From contig JABLXV010000017.1 of the NCBI GenBank assembly GCA_013177895.1, positions 1 through 64,000 on the forward strand: 64,000 nt of DNA, given 5' to 3'. Origin of the DNA: Brevinematales bacterium (GTDB lineage: Bacteria > Spirochaetota > Brevinematia > Brevinematales > GWF1-51-8). Below are positions 16,811 to 25,477 of the stretch, piece by piece. The stretch's first letter is position 1; each line of letters starts with the position of its first letter. The notes beneath the pieces are model-generated. The model was not told where the DNA came from and did not search any database. It saw only the letters and a list, made by a program, of their open reading frames with translations. A program made the position numbers and the translations under genes.

Positions 16811-17689
16811 TTACGGCTGCGCCAATGCGGCGGCGAGCGATTTCAGGTTTTCGATATAATTCTCCGCGAGCGGGTCGGCGGTGACGATTTTGCATCCCAC
16901 TTCCCCGGCGATCATTCTCGCCGACGCCTCGTTGAACTGGGGCTGGACGAACAGGGTGTCGATTTTATGCGCCTTAGCGTAATCGATGATCAGCCCGACC
17001 TGCTTGGGGGACGGTTCCTTGCCCTCGTACTCGATCGCGATCTGGGTCAGCCCGTACGCCTTCGCGAAATACCCCCACGACGGGTGGAAGACCAGCATAT
17101 TCGTTACAGCGGTATCTTTTAATAATTTCAGGATGTAAATATCCAGCCCAACTAGGTCTTTGATCAATTTTTGGTAATTTTCCTTGTAATACCCAAAATT
17201 CGTTACATCATAACGAATAAGCGCGTTGAAAATATTTAAAGACATAGTAACCGCATTATCCGGGTCGAGCCATACGTGCGGGTCGAGCGCGCCGTGGTCA
17301 TGCTCCTCCTCATGGTGGCCGAATATTTCATCTTCGGGGGCGAACGGTATCAGCGTGATATTCGAGATGGAATCGACGACCGTCATCGAGGGATTTGCCT
17401 CGGCGATCCTGCTCATCCATATCTTCTCGAATTCGATGCCCGCGGTGAAGTAAAGTACGGCGTCGGAAAGGGCGAACATCTGGCCGGGAGACGGTTCGAA
17501 CGTGTGGGGGTCCTGCCCGGGCAGCGTCATCGACTGGACTTCGGCTTTATCGCCCGCGATCCGTTCGACCAGGTACTTCTGGGGGAGGATGCTGACGAAA
17601 ATGACGGGTTTCCCGCTTTTCTGCCGTCCCGCGCATCCCGCGAGGATAGAGGTAAGGATAATGAAAGGAATGATGCTTTTTTTAATCAT
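16811..17689 (-). CDS. znuA: Zn/Mn ABC transporter substrate-binding lipoprotein
   Basis: 292 residues. A lipoprotein signal with lipobox LAGC gives membrane anchoring. Cluster 9 binding-protein marks: SILPQKYLVERIAGDKAEV, LPGQDPHTFEPSPGQM with the first metal His, a His-rich loop HHEEEHDHG, DPHVWLDP with the second, VFHPSWGYFAKAYGL with the third and a late Asp. It hands metal to the ZnuB/ZnuC pair encoded downstream. ATG 17689 is supported by GGAG about seven bases upstream; the longer frame has none. The promoter is at 17727-17754. Confidence 0.93.
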   Translation of the reverse strand: MIKKSIIPFIILTSILAGCAGRQKSGKPVIFVSILPQKYLVERIAGDKAEVQSMTLPGQDPHTFEPSPGQMFALSDAVLYFTAGIEFEKIWMSRIAEANPSMTVVDSISNITLIPFAPEDEIFGHHEEEHDHGALDPHVWLDPDNAVTMSLNIFNALIRYDVTNFGYYKENYQKLIKDLVGLDIYILKLLKDTAVTNMLVFHPSWGYFAKAYGLTQIAIEYEGKEPSPKQVGLIIDYAKAHKIDTLFVQPQFNEASARMIAGEVGCKIVTADPLAENYIENLKSLAAALAQP

Positions 17690-17726
17690 TTTCTTCTCCG
17701 AACTTGGGGAACGATATCCGGGCAAT

Positions 17727-17754
17727 ATTGTATTGAATGAAATGAAAAAGTCAA
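17727..17754 (-). promoter_or_regulatory. Promoter of the metal-importer operon
   Basis: Minus strand: TTGACT (17749-17754), 16-base spacer, TACAAT (17727-17732). A small palindrome CAATATTG (17723-17730) overlaps the -10 and could be part of an operator, but no clear Zur or Fur box is visible. Confidence 0.65.
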
Positions 17755-17767
17755 GGCGGGGGGTGGG

Positions 17768-17801
17768 AAAAAAATAAGCGCGGTTCTTTGAAGAACCGCG
17801 C
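17768..17801 (-). terminator. Rho-independent terminator of the RRM gene
   Basis: Near-perfect hairpin GCGCGGTTC..GAACCGCGC at 17778-17801, followed on the minus strand by TTATTTTTTT. It ends the RRM gene just before the promoter of the metal-importer operon. Confidence 0.85.
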
Positions 17802-17820
17802 CGGTTGTCAGTTAATTTCC

Positions 17821-18081
17821 TTAGAAACGGGGCTTTCTAGGCTTAGCAAGATTAACCTTAATGTTTCTGCCCGCCATTTCGGACTGGTCAAGACTCGCGA
17901 TGGCGTTCTGAGCCTGGTCCTGCGAACCCATTTCGACAAAACCGAAGCCTTTGCTGCGTCCGGTCTCTCTGTCTTGGATGATCTTCGCGGAAACTACTTC
18001 GCCGTAAGGCGAGAACAAGGATGCGAGATCCTGTTCGGTTGTTGAAAAGGGCAGATTGCCCACGTAGATGGATGTTGGCAT
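17821..18081 (-). CDS. RRM-type RNA-binding protein
   Basis: 86 residues, one RNA recognition motif: RNP2 IYVGNL (5-10) and RNP1 KGFGFVEM (44-51), with a short basic tail KPRKPRF. These small proteins of cyanobacteria, spirochaetes and others bind single-stranded RNA and often respond to cold. Start 18081 is fixed by the strong site TAAGGAGGTTTTT; the frame continues far upstream but without a start signal. It has a likely leader of about 240 bases and its own terminator, so it is monocistronic. Confidence 0.93.
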   Translation of the reverse strand: MPTSIYVGNLPFSTTEQDLASLFSPYGEVVSAKIIQDRETGRSKGFGFVEMGSQDQAQNAIASLDQSEMAGRNIKVNLAKPRKPRF

Positions 18082-18355
18082 AAAAACCTCCTTAAAGCTT
18101 GCCAACGGTCGGATCGGTACCATATCAAGTGCAGCAAGATGGTAGATGGTAACTCTTGCTTTGAGAAAGGAATGAAAACGGAGGTGAAACAAGTGAACTG
18201 AATAAATAGCTAGCAAAAACCGCACTTTGTTGAACTTCTCCGGGAAACAAGATCCAAAATCCGCTTCTCAAAAACTAAACCAAATACCGAAATCTAATCT
18301 GGTTACTCAAACCTAATCGTTGTATTATTATGCATTATTATTACAAATAGTGCAA
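18082..18355 (-). promoter_or_regulatory. Long leader and promoter of the RRM gene
   Basis: Minus strand promoter TTGCAC (18350-18355), 17-base spacer, CATAAT (18327-18332). Transcription from it would give a leader of about 240 bases before the ATG. The leader RNA holds ACCUCC (complement of 18180-18185) that can pair with GGAGGU of the ribosome-binding site (complement of 18086-18091). This could be a fold that hides the site, as in cold-shock mRNAs. No protein-coding signal is seen in 18082-18464. Confidence 0.45.
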
Positions 18356-18411
18356 GTATTTTCTGAAATATCTTTATTTTATTATTATAATCGGAAGAAA
18401 TCCGCTTTTTT

Positions 18412-18439
18412 TTGACTTCCTGCCGATTTATGATAAAAT
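18412..18439 (+). promoter_or_regulatory. Promoter of the 234-residue barrel-like protein
   Basis: TTGACT (18412-18417), 16-base spacer, TAAAAT (18434-18439), 25 bases before the GTG start at 18465. Confidence 0.65.
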
Positions 18440-18464
18440 ATTTCATACTTTTCTGGAGCGGAAT

Positions 18465-19169
18465 GTGACAATTTTACGCGGGATACTCCTTCTTTTTATT
18501 ATCGTTAACTGTGCTTTCGCTGAAATCGGCACGAGTTTTACCCTGCTTTTTCCCAATAAAGCGGCGGTCTCCGCCGAAATCAGCGGAGACCTGATCTCGG
18601 ACTTTTTCCTGATTAACCTGCTCGACGACGTCCTGTTCTTCAAACCCCTCGCTATCCGTTATAACCGTATCTACGGGATGGAGGTGGGGAACGAGAGTAT
18701 GGCAACGAGCGGGTGGTTTTTCGCGGATTCGTTCATGTTCCAGACCCAGTTCGAGGGAAGGATACCGCTCGGCAACCTTTTCATCCGCTATTATGTCGGC
18801 GGCATCGTCAACTGGAATATTAATCTCGAGCCCCTCAAGGGCAATATCGATAAAGACCTCGCCTCGGCCAGCGGGTACGATTCCGCTTATTCGCAGATGA
18901 CTTTTGAAAATAACCTCGGATTGGGATATACGTTCGGCGGGGGCATCGGCTACCGTTGGAGTATCATCTCGGTCGACCTGTCGGTCTCGTATCTTTATGT
19001 CAGCGCGCCGCTCAATCTAAGCGGCCCGGTGTACTACGGCGATAACGGCGGGACTGTTACGAAGGTAAACTATTCGAACCCTAAAAGTACGCTCGTGCTG
19101 AACGGGTTCGCGGTCTCGCTCGGGGTGCATGTTATCCTCGATTTCGCCAAGGCTAAAGAGTACGAATAA
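18465..19169 (+). CDS. Outer-membrane beta-barrel-like protein, unknown function
   Basis: 234 residues with a signal peptide (about 1-20, ILLLFIIVNCAFA). The rest alternates hydrophobic and polar residues in strands such as NLGLGYTFGGGIGYRWSI, VDLSVSYLYV and GFAVSLGVHVIL, as in small outer-membrane barrels. Start is GTG 18465, with GGAG six bases upstream. No specific family recognised. It ends six bases from a convergent ABC ATPase gene. Confidence 0.75.
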   Translation: MTILRGILLLFIIVNCAFAEIGTSFTLLFPNKAAVSAEISGDLISDFFLINLLDDVLFFKPLAIRYNRIYGMEVGNESMATSGWFFADSFMFQTQFEGRIPLGNLFIRYYVGGIVNWNINLEPLKGNIDKDLASASGYDSAYSQMTFENNLGLGYTFGGGIGYRWSIISVDLSVSYLYVSAPLNLSGPVYYGDNGGTVTKVNYSNPKSTLVLNGFAVSLGVHVILDFAKAKEYE

Positions 19170-19174
19170 TCCCG

Positions 19175-19795
19175 TCAATCATACATTTCCAGCAGTGTTT
19201 CGAACCCGCCCGGCGCGTCCGACGGCGAATGGGTTACCAGTATGACCGCCCGTCCGGCGGAAATTTTCCCGATATATTCGTAGAACCGCGCGCGGTTTTT
19301 TCGGCTCAGGAACGCGTCCGCCTCGTCGAGGAACGAGTACGATACCGGGGCGATCAATGCGCGCGCGATCCGGCATAACTGCTTCTCCCCGCCGGACAAT
19401 TCGGCGAAATTCCGTTCCGATAGCCCGGTGATGCCCAGCCCTTCCGAAATGTCCCGGTAACGGGCTTCCGTGTCCGGGGCGGAGCCGAGCGCGTACAATC
19501 CCTGTAGTATAAAATCGCGCGCCGGCAGCTCTATCTGAACGCCGCCGGTCTGCGGCAGGTACGAGACCTTCCGCGCGATATCGAGCCGTTTCATAGAACG
19601 GTTATCCGCGCCGTCGATACCGACCGTCCCGTCGAACCTCCTGTGGAGGAAGATGACCGCGCGGACGAGCGAGCTTTTCCCGCACCCGTTATCGCCGGAT
19701 ATCAGGAAATTCCCGCGGGGGGGGATGTCGATTACCGCGGGAAACGTTATGGAACGGTTGGGATAGAGCACGGTCAGGCCGCGGATTTCGATCAC
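19175..19795 (-). CDS. Orphan ABC-type ATP-binding protein
   Basis: 206 residues, short for an ABC ATPase. Walker A SGDNGCGKSS (33-42), Q-loop YLPQTGG, signature LSGGEKQ (133-139), Walker B SFLDEADAF and H-loop VTHSPSD are all there, so it should bind and hydrolyse ATP. No permease or binding protein is next to it. The nearest upstream gene is the histidine kinase 51 bases away, possibly on the same transcript. The partner membrane protein, if any, must lie elsewhere. Confidence 0.88.
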   Translation of the reverse strand: MIEIRGLTVLYPNRSITFPAVIDIPPRGNFLISGDNGCGKSSLVRAVIFLHRRFDGTVGIDGADNRSMKRLDIARKVSYLPQTGGVQIELPARDFILQGLYALGSAPDTEARYRDISEGLGITGLSERNFAELSGGEKQLCRIARALIAPVSYSFLDEADAFLSRKNRARFYEYIGKISAGRAVILVTHSPSDAPGGFETLLEMYD

Positions 19796-19846
19796 GTTAT
19801 TCCTCTCCGCTAAAAATTATCGGCGGGATATTTTTACATATCCGGG

Positions 19847-22091
19847 TTATAATGGCAAGGAAATATAGAATGTAGTTCCGACTCCCGGGTTGGACTTGAA
19901 GGTGATATTGCCGCCGTGCGCCTCGATGATCTTCTTTACGATGGAAAGCCCGAGCCCGGTACCCTCTTTCTTACCGTGAGTCACAAACGCCTCGAAAATA
20001 CGGCTCTTGATATCTTCGGGGATACCGGGGCCGCTGTCCTCGATTTTTATCAGCAGGTCGAATATTTTTTTTCTGGGTGGATACGACTATCCTACCGCCG
20101 TCGCCCACCGCCTCCATCGCGTTGGTGATAATATTACTGAGCGAACGGATGAGACGGTTCTTGTCCGCCTTGAGGGATACCCCGGAGTTACAGTCGATAA
20201 TCAGTTTGATATCATGCTTCTCGGCCTTCTGTACGAACATGCGCGAGAGGTTCTCGATCAGCGGATCGATCTCGACCTGCTCGTAATGCAGGATGATGTT
20301 CCCCTTCGCGAAATCGAGGATATCGTTCAGCATATTGGTCAGCCTGTCGATCTCCTGCGCAATCATCAGGAGATAATCGTCCTTCTCCTTCGCGGTGAAG
20401 TCCTCGTCGCCGAGCACCTCGATACCGCTGCGGATGATGGTCAGAGGGTTTTTAATATCGTGGATAATCGTGCTCGCGAACTGGCCGAGCGAGGCGAGTT
20501 TTTCCGAATGTATCTTTTCAGAATTAATGCGGATCGAGTAAATCTTCATCGCGATCAGGTTGAGGATCGTGCTCATCGTATCGAGTATAAAACTCCCCTT
20601 CTTCGATTCGCACATGATGACTATCCCGTACTCGAGCTGGTCGACGAAGTAGACCGGGAACGACATCAGGCAGAAATCCCCGCTGCACCGGGAGTAGGTT
20701 TCCGCCGACGAGAATACACGTTTAGCGGCATTCTCCTCGATACGGAATATCCGTTTATCCGGTTCGGGAAACTTGGGGTGCGAGTAGATAAAATGCATCT
20801 TCTCGATTTCACGCCGTTTCTGGTGGAATACCGAGATGTAGTTCAGCCGGAACAAGTTACGCAATTCGAGTATCACCCGTTCGATATAACGGGTCTCGTC
20901 CACAATTTCCGTTTTCATGGTGAATGAGGAGAAATCGTTAATGAGGGTCAGGACGCGGACTTTATTCAGCAGGTCCTGGGTCTTGGTCTCCACTTCCTTG
21001 GTGAGCGCCGAGTTATAAGAATTGAGCTTGTCCTTATTGGAAAGGATATCAGTCGCCATTTCGCTGAAACTCTGCTGGAGCAGGGAGATTTCGTCGGAAA
21101 CCATATCCGGCGAGGGTATCGCATGGACGCCGCTCTGGAAATCCTTCACCATCGACTTCAGCACTAAAAGCGGGATGGTGATCTTCCGCGCGAAAAGGAT
21201 AGCGATCACCGACGCGAGAAGGACGACGATGAAGAATATGACGAAGCTGACCTGCTGGAAAAGATTCAGCACCGCGTTGACCGACTCGAAGCCGTAGAGT
21301 ATCCCTAAGTGGATCGTCCCCTTCGACGGGAGGTTATAGAGGGCGATCTTGAACACGTAATACTTGCCCTCGGACTTCAGGTCAATCAGCTGAGGGACGC
21401 CCGGTTTGACGGTTTCCGCGTCTTTTATAATCGCGGCGGTCTCGGACATATTCTTCGTGACGGGGCGGCTGAACAGGACTCCCTGCGAGGTCTCGATAAA
21501 CACTACCAGGTCGGGGTTTCCCTGGTCGAGCGACTTGAGGTAATGCTCGTCCAGAACCGCGCTGACAATGGACAGGCCGATCTTCTTCTTTTGTGCGTTG
21601 TCGTAGATGGTGGAGCAGTTCCGCATCACGACCATATTCGACACGATGTCGGGGAAGGTCAGCGAATGCTCGGGGGTATAGTACGGGTTCGCGAGGAATT
21701 CCCACATATATTGACGCATCGGGTCGGATGAAAAATAGGGCGCGTTTTCAGGATGGATATTATATCGGAGGACATTATTCGTAAAATAGGTAAATTCGAC
21801 CATATCGATGGAAAACGAGTTCAGGCTGAATCCCTTGGGCATAATATTTGTTTTTCCCAGCTTGAGGGGCGCGAGCAGGATGTTTTTACTGAAGACGGAG
21901 GAGATTACCCGGTATTTCTCCATATCCGAATCGATGAGAAACCGGATTCGCGTGAGGGTGGCGTCGAGACGCCCGACGACTCCCTGACGGGAGCTGTTAA
22001 TGATCGCCAGCGACAGTATCACGAAGGCCAGCATGACAGGAATAACGCCCACGATTAAGTGAGAAACAATCATCTTCTGCTGTATCTTCAA
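19847..22091 (-). CDS. Membrane sensor histidine kinase, frameshifted at an A8 run
   Basis: About 747 residues if the frame is restored. N-terminal transmembrane helix, periplasmic sensor region (about 40-280), second helix (FVIFFIVVLLASVIAILF), HAMP, a GAF-like region, HisKA with HDIKNPLTI (H544) and HATPase with NIITNAMEAVGDGG. At 20065-20072 (eight T on plus, A8 in the gene) the frame breaks: the given frame ends in an unrelated tail, while one base off gives DSGPGIPEDIKS, GTGLGLSIVKKI and GVGTTFYISLPL, ending with TAA at 19847. Seven A instead of eight restores it. Start TTG 22091 with AGGAG eight bases upstream. Confidence 0.85.
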
Positions 22092-22102
22092 CTATACGGC
22101 TC

Positions 22103-22927
22103 CTAACGGTACAACGGAAATTCGATAGTGATAGTCGTCCCTTTCCCGTAGTCGCTTTTTATTTCTATTGAACTGTTATAAAAATTCAGTATTTTTTTTA
22201 CCAGCGTCAGTCCCATCCCTAATCCCGAAGTCTGCGCGGTATCGGCCTCCTCCGCGCGGAAGAACTTCTCGAATACCCTGCTGAGGTTCGATTGCCGGAT
22301 GCCAATCCCGTTATCGGCGATAACGCACTCGCAAAGCTCGATTGTTTTATCCTTCTCCTTCCTTAACACCGTTTTCGCCGATAGGTTGATTTCAACCGGC
22401 TTCTTATCCTTCCGGTAGAGGTACGCGTTGCTCAGGAGCTCGAAGAACACGGTCTGAAAAAAACGGTCGTTGCCGAACACGTTCAAATCGGGTTCGATAT
22501 TCGTGGAGATCGAAACGCCGCGCCCGATTTCATAGAACGTCCTGAACCGGTTGATGGCTTCGATTATGATATTGGATAGATTGATCTTGGTGGAGAACAG
22601 CACCTGCGGATTGATTTCGAGGATTGAGATATTGATGATATTATCGATAAAACGGATCAACTCCTGGCTCTTCCGGTAGATGAGCTTGATGGATTCTTTA
22701 TCCTCTTTGGTGCCGTATTTCTCAAGGCTCTCGATCAGGAGCTCGGAGTACGCGAAAATGCTGGTTAAAGGGGTTTTCAGCTCGTGGCTGAGGCTGATTT
22801 CCAGCTCCCGGCGAATCTTTTTTTCCAGCACCGTATCGTGCCTGTCCATTAATTTATGAAAGACCCATCTGAACGGCGCGGAAAGGATTCTACCGATTGC
22901 TCTGAAGAAACGGGATACTTTAGTCAT
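22103..22927 (-). CDS. Histidine kinase without a sensor domain
   Basis: 274 residues. A short basic, partly hydrophobic N-terminus (SAPFRWVFHKLMDRH) may attach it to the membrane or to a partner; no periplasmic or PAS domain. HisKA motif SHELKTPLTS with H48, then HATPase: ELLSNAYLYR (N-box), DNGIGI, FEKFFR, GLGMGLTLVKK. It overlaps the response-regulator gene upstream by eight bases and lies 11 bases before the large kinase gene, so the three form an operon. It may pair with the single-domain regulator. Confidence 0.92.
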   Translation of the reverse strand: MTKVSRFFRAIGRILSAPFRWVFHKLMDRHDTVLEKKIRRELEISLSHELKTPLTSIFAYSELLIESLEKYGTKEDKESIKLIYRKSQELIRFIDNIINISILEINPQVLFSTKINLSNIIIEAINRFRTFYEIGRGVSISTNIEPDLNVFGNDRFFQTVFFELLSNAYLYRKDKKPVEINLSAKTVLRKEKDKTIELCECVIADNGIGIRQSNLSRVFEKFFRAEEADTAQTSGLGMGLTLVKKILNFYNSSIEIKSDYGKGTTITIEFPLYR

Positions 22928-23294
22928 CGTTCTTTCCGAGCAGGTCTTCGATAAAAGTGACGATGTCTTTCGGAGAGAAGGGTTTTGCGATAAATCCGTC
23001 CGCGTGAAGCTCCTGCGCCTTTTTCCGCGCGAAATCCATATCCTTCGCGGTCAGGAATACGACCTTGATATCCTTAAATTCGGCGTTGGCCTTGAGTTCT
23101 TCGCAAATCTCGAAACCGGTGATTTTCGGCATCATAATATCCAGCAGGATAAGGTCCGGCCTGAACCGCCGTACGGTTTCTATCGCCAGCATCGAATCGG
23201 AAACAGTTTCCACGTCGTATCCGCTGCGCGACAGCTTGGTTTTAATAATGCTCAGGATTTCCTCGTGGTCGTCTATGGCTAATATTTTTTTCAT
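22920..23294 (-). CDS. Single-domain response regulator
   Basis: 124 residues, a receiver domain only, no DNA-binding or enzyme output. Acid pocket D8/D9, phospho-acceptor D52 in LLDIMMPKITG, T82 and K104 in AKPFSP. First gene of a two-kinase operon. The ATG at 23294 follows GGAGG by four bases; an ATG one codon earlier is too close. Stand-alone receivers act in phosphorelays or by protein contact, as CheY and DivK do. Confidence 0.94.
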   Translation of the reverse strand: MKKILAIDDHEEILSIIKTKLSRSGYDVETVSDSMLAIETVRRFRPDLILLDIMMPKITGFEICEELKANAEFKDIKVVFLTAKDMDFARKKAQELHADGFIAKPFSPKDIVTFIEDLLGKNDD

Positions 23295-23314
23295 CATGCC
23301 TCCAGTATCTCCAT

Positions 23315-23401
23315 ATTTTAAATAAAAATCAGGAAAATACAATATAATTTTCGGAATATATTCCTCCATTACTTGATTTTAACGGGTGATAAAGTTATAT
23401 T
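23315..23401. promoter_or_regulatory. Divergent promoters with a central palindrome
   Basis: Minus-strand promoter TTGTAT/16/TAAAAT (23315-23342) points at the response-regulator operon. Plus-strand promoter TTGATT/17/TATATT (23373-23401) points at the LVIVD-like lipoprotein gene. Between their -35 boxes lies a perfect 12-base palindrome GGAATATATTCC (23353-23364), well placed as an operator that could act on both. Confidence 0.5.
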
Positions 23402-23544
23402 ATTATGGTTGTTTCTAATACTTTGCTATAGAAGCATCTGTCGGGCGGTTTTTAGTGAGAATCTCTTAATATATTTGGGTAACCGGGAGCTTCAGAATCG
23501 CCCCGATTTTGCAGATAATATATAAAAGTAATGGGGAGCATTTC

Positions 23545-24585
23545 ATGGAAGGCAGAAAGTTTACAATAATCGCGTCAATATCGATTCTTTTATCAGGAGT
23601 GAGCGCGTGTACGTTACCCGAGGATTCATCGGCCGGGAACGCAAATATAACTCTTTTAGCTACCGTCACGACGACTGAGGTAATCAAGTCGGTGTATGTC
23701 AGCGGGGATTACCTGTACGCCGCGGCCGGATACGGCGGATTGCTGGTTTATCATATGGTTACTCCCAGCAATCTGGTTAAAGTCGATACCTATACCGGAT
23801 TTATCCCTGTAAACGATGTGATAGTTAAAACCTTTACCGACGGGTCAAATTATGCGTTTATCCCGCTGGGTATGGTGAACGACCTCGGCGGTATGATGAT
23901 ACTCAACGTCACCTCGCCGTCGAACGTCTATCTTCCCGCCGGGCATGAGACCAACGATTTTGTCGGATATAACAGTGAAGCGATCACTGTTAACGACGAC
24001 CTATCCAAGGCATATGCCGCCGATGTCGCCAAAGGGCTGGTAACCTACGCTTTGGCTCCGGGAACGACGGGATACACTGTGGCGGCTCCGGTCGTGAAGG
24101 CTCTGAACGGCAAGCCTGAAAATCTCTGTATTGCCAACGGGTATGCTTATGTCGCCGCTAAAGAGGGAGGCGTGTTTATCGTCAATCTGACCACAGGCGT
24201 GATATCCGCGAATATTTTTTCATCCCTGAGTTATGCCAACGCCGTATCGGTTTCCGGGAATACCCTGGTAATCGCCGACCAATTTTACGGCGCGGTGATT
24301 TATGATGTGAGTGATCCGACTAAACCGAAGTTAAAGACCTCATACGATACGTCCGGCGAAGCGCGCGATATTATCGTCAACGGAACCGATATATTTATGG
24401 CTGACGGTTCGGTCGGTATGCTCTGGCTGAATATCGCATCGGCAAGTTCCGTCGTACTGAAGGGCCGGTATATCGAATCCACCGGGATAGCGTCTAAACT
24501 TTATTATTCTACCGACACTAAGCCCTATATCTATGCGGCATATGGGCCGGCCGGAATCAAGATATTTAAAATTTCGGGGAATTAA
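23545..24585 (+). CDS. Beta-propeller (LVIVD-repeat) lipoprotein
   Basis: 346 residues. The signal segment ends in a likely lipobox (GVSAC), so it should be lipid-anchored. The mature part is made of repeats of the type SVYVSGDYLYAAAGYGGLLV, NAVSVSGNTLVIADQFYGAV and DIIVNGTDIFMADGSVGML, each followed by IYDVSDPTKP-like linkers. These are LVIVD repeats that build a beta-propeller at the cell surface or in the periplasm. Start 23545 is chosen for the GGGGAG nine bases upstream; the longer frame has none. Ligand unknown. Confidence 0.82.
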   Translation: MEGRKFTIIASISILLSGVSACTLPEDSSAGNANITLLATVTTTEVIKSVYVSGDYLYAAAGYGGLLVYHMVTPSNLVKVDTYTGFIPVNDVIVKTFTDGSNYAFIPLGMVNDLGGMMILNVTSPSNVYLPAGHETNDFVGYNSEAITVNDDLSKAYAADVAKGLVTYALAPGTTGYTVAAPVVKALNGKPENLCIANGYAYVAAKEGGVFIVNLTTGVISANIFSSLSYANAVSVSGNTLVIADQFYGAVIYDVSDPTKPKLKTSYDTSGEARDIIVNGTDIFMADGSVGMLWLNIASASSVVLKGRYIESTGIASKLYYSTDTKPYIYAAYGPAGIKIFKISGN

Positions 24586-24693
24586 ACCATAACCTTTTTA
24601 TTCGAAAAACCGGCTGAATTGCATTAAACTTCGATCTTCAGGAATGGCATACTCTCCTTGTTTTTATCGGGCTTTTTACGCCCCTAAAACGCA

Positions 24694-24722
24694 TTGAAAA
24701 AAGGCTGATTTTATGTTACAAT
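24694..24722 (+). promoter_or_regulatory. Promoter of the LolA-like gene
   Basis: TTGAAA (24694-24699), 17-base spacer, TACAAT (24717-24722), 32 bases before the ATG at 24755. Confidence 0.65.
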
Positions 24723-24754
24723 AATAGTGAGTGATTTTGTAAAAGGAGAGAAAA

Positions 24755-25417
24755 ATGCCTCGAAAAATATTGTTATTATTAGCGGCCCTGATCGGGCTGA
24801 CCGTGTTCGCATATGCCCAATCCGCGCCCGCGAAGTACTTTTTCGATGTCCGAAAAGCGATTTACGATAAATTACCCGCATCGTTCACGGCGAAGCTGAC
24901 CGGCAAGCCGATCGATAAGGAGCTGGATAAGATACCCGCGAACGCGCTCTTGGACGCAAAGAAGAAGCCGTGGGTGGAACTCGTATTTAAACGCGACGCC
25001 GGGGTCAGCGTCAAGGTGAAAAATGTCGACGAATTCTACGAAGACCTTTTCGGCGACTATGTCAGTTTTTTTACGCTGGGCAATATCCTCTCGAATCAGA
25101 GCGAACAGAGCCTGATGAATAAATACGATTTTTCATTTTTCCTGGATTCTCCCGGGACAAAAGTCCTGACGTTAAAACTCAAGCCCGCGAATGCCGAAAA
25201 TAAACTGAATCTCTATGTGGATAACTCGCAGAAGAAGATTATCCGCGTGGACTACCTCCTCGGAAACGACCTGATTACCACCACCAGTATCATCTATGTC
25301 GAGAAGAAGGGCAAAAAGACGTATCTTGTCCCGCAGAAATTCCTCGTAAAGGTATTCGAAGGCGCGCAGGAAAAGGTATTGATATTTGATTTGGCTGATA
25401 TTACTATACAGGAATGA
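24755..25417 (+). CDS. Periplasmic LolA-like protein
   Basis: 220 residues with a clean signal peptide (LLLLAALIGLTVFAYAQ). The mature chain has the run of long strands seen in LolA/outer-membrane lipoprotein-sorting proteins: SFTAKLTGK, KPWVELVFKRD, KLNLYVDNSQKKIIRVDYLL, KTYLVPQKFLVKV, ending with LADITIQE. A LolA/LolB fold is likely but not proven; it could bind lipoproteins or another lipid-like cargo. RBS AAAGGAGAG. It ends just before the rpsA promoter. Confidence 0.6.
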   Translation: MPRKILLLLAALIGLTVFAYAQSAPAKYFFDVRKAIYDKLPASFTAKLTGKPIDKELDKIPANALLDAKKKPWVELVFKRDAGVSVKVKNVDEFYEDLFGDYVSFFTLGNILSNQSEQSLMNKYDFSFFLDSPGTKVLTLKLKPANAENKLNLYVDNSQKKIIRVDYLLGNDLITTTSIIYVEKKGKKTYLVPQKFLVKVFEGAQEKVLIFDLADITIQE

Positions 25418-25432
25418 TTAACCTCGTGAAAA

Positions 25433-25461
25433 TTGACAAAAAGACGAGGGTTATCTAAAAT
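25433..25461 (+). promoter_or_regulatory. Probable original rpsA promoter, now cut off by an IS
   Basis: TTGACA (25433-25438), 17-base spacer, TAAAAT (25456-25461): a near-consensus site. The expected start of transcription is around 25468, immediately before the IS target duplication (25470-25477). If the IS and one target copy are removed, this promoter sits about 30 bases before the rpsA ribosome-binding site. Confidence 0.7.
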
Positions 25462-25477
25462 ATTAGACATTATTTTT

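Noticed and set aside
20007-20927. 306-codon frame antisense to the histidine kinase
   Set aside because: It covers the frameshift but has no family features; the kinase motifs on the minus strand explain the region.
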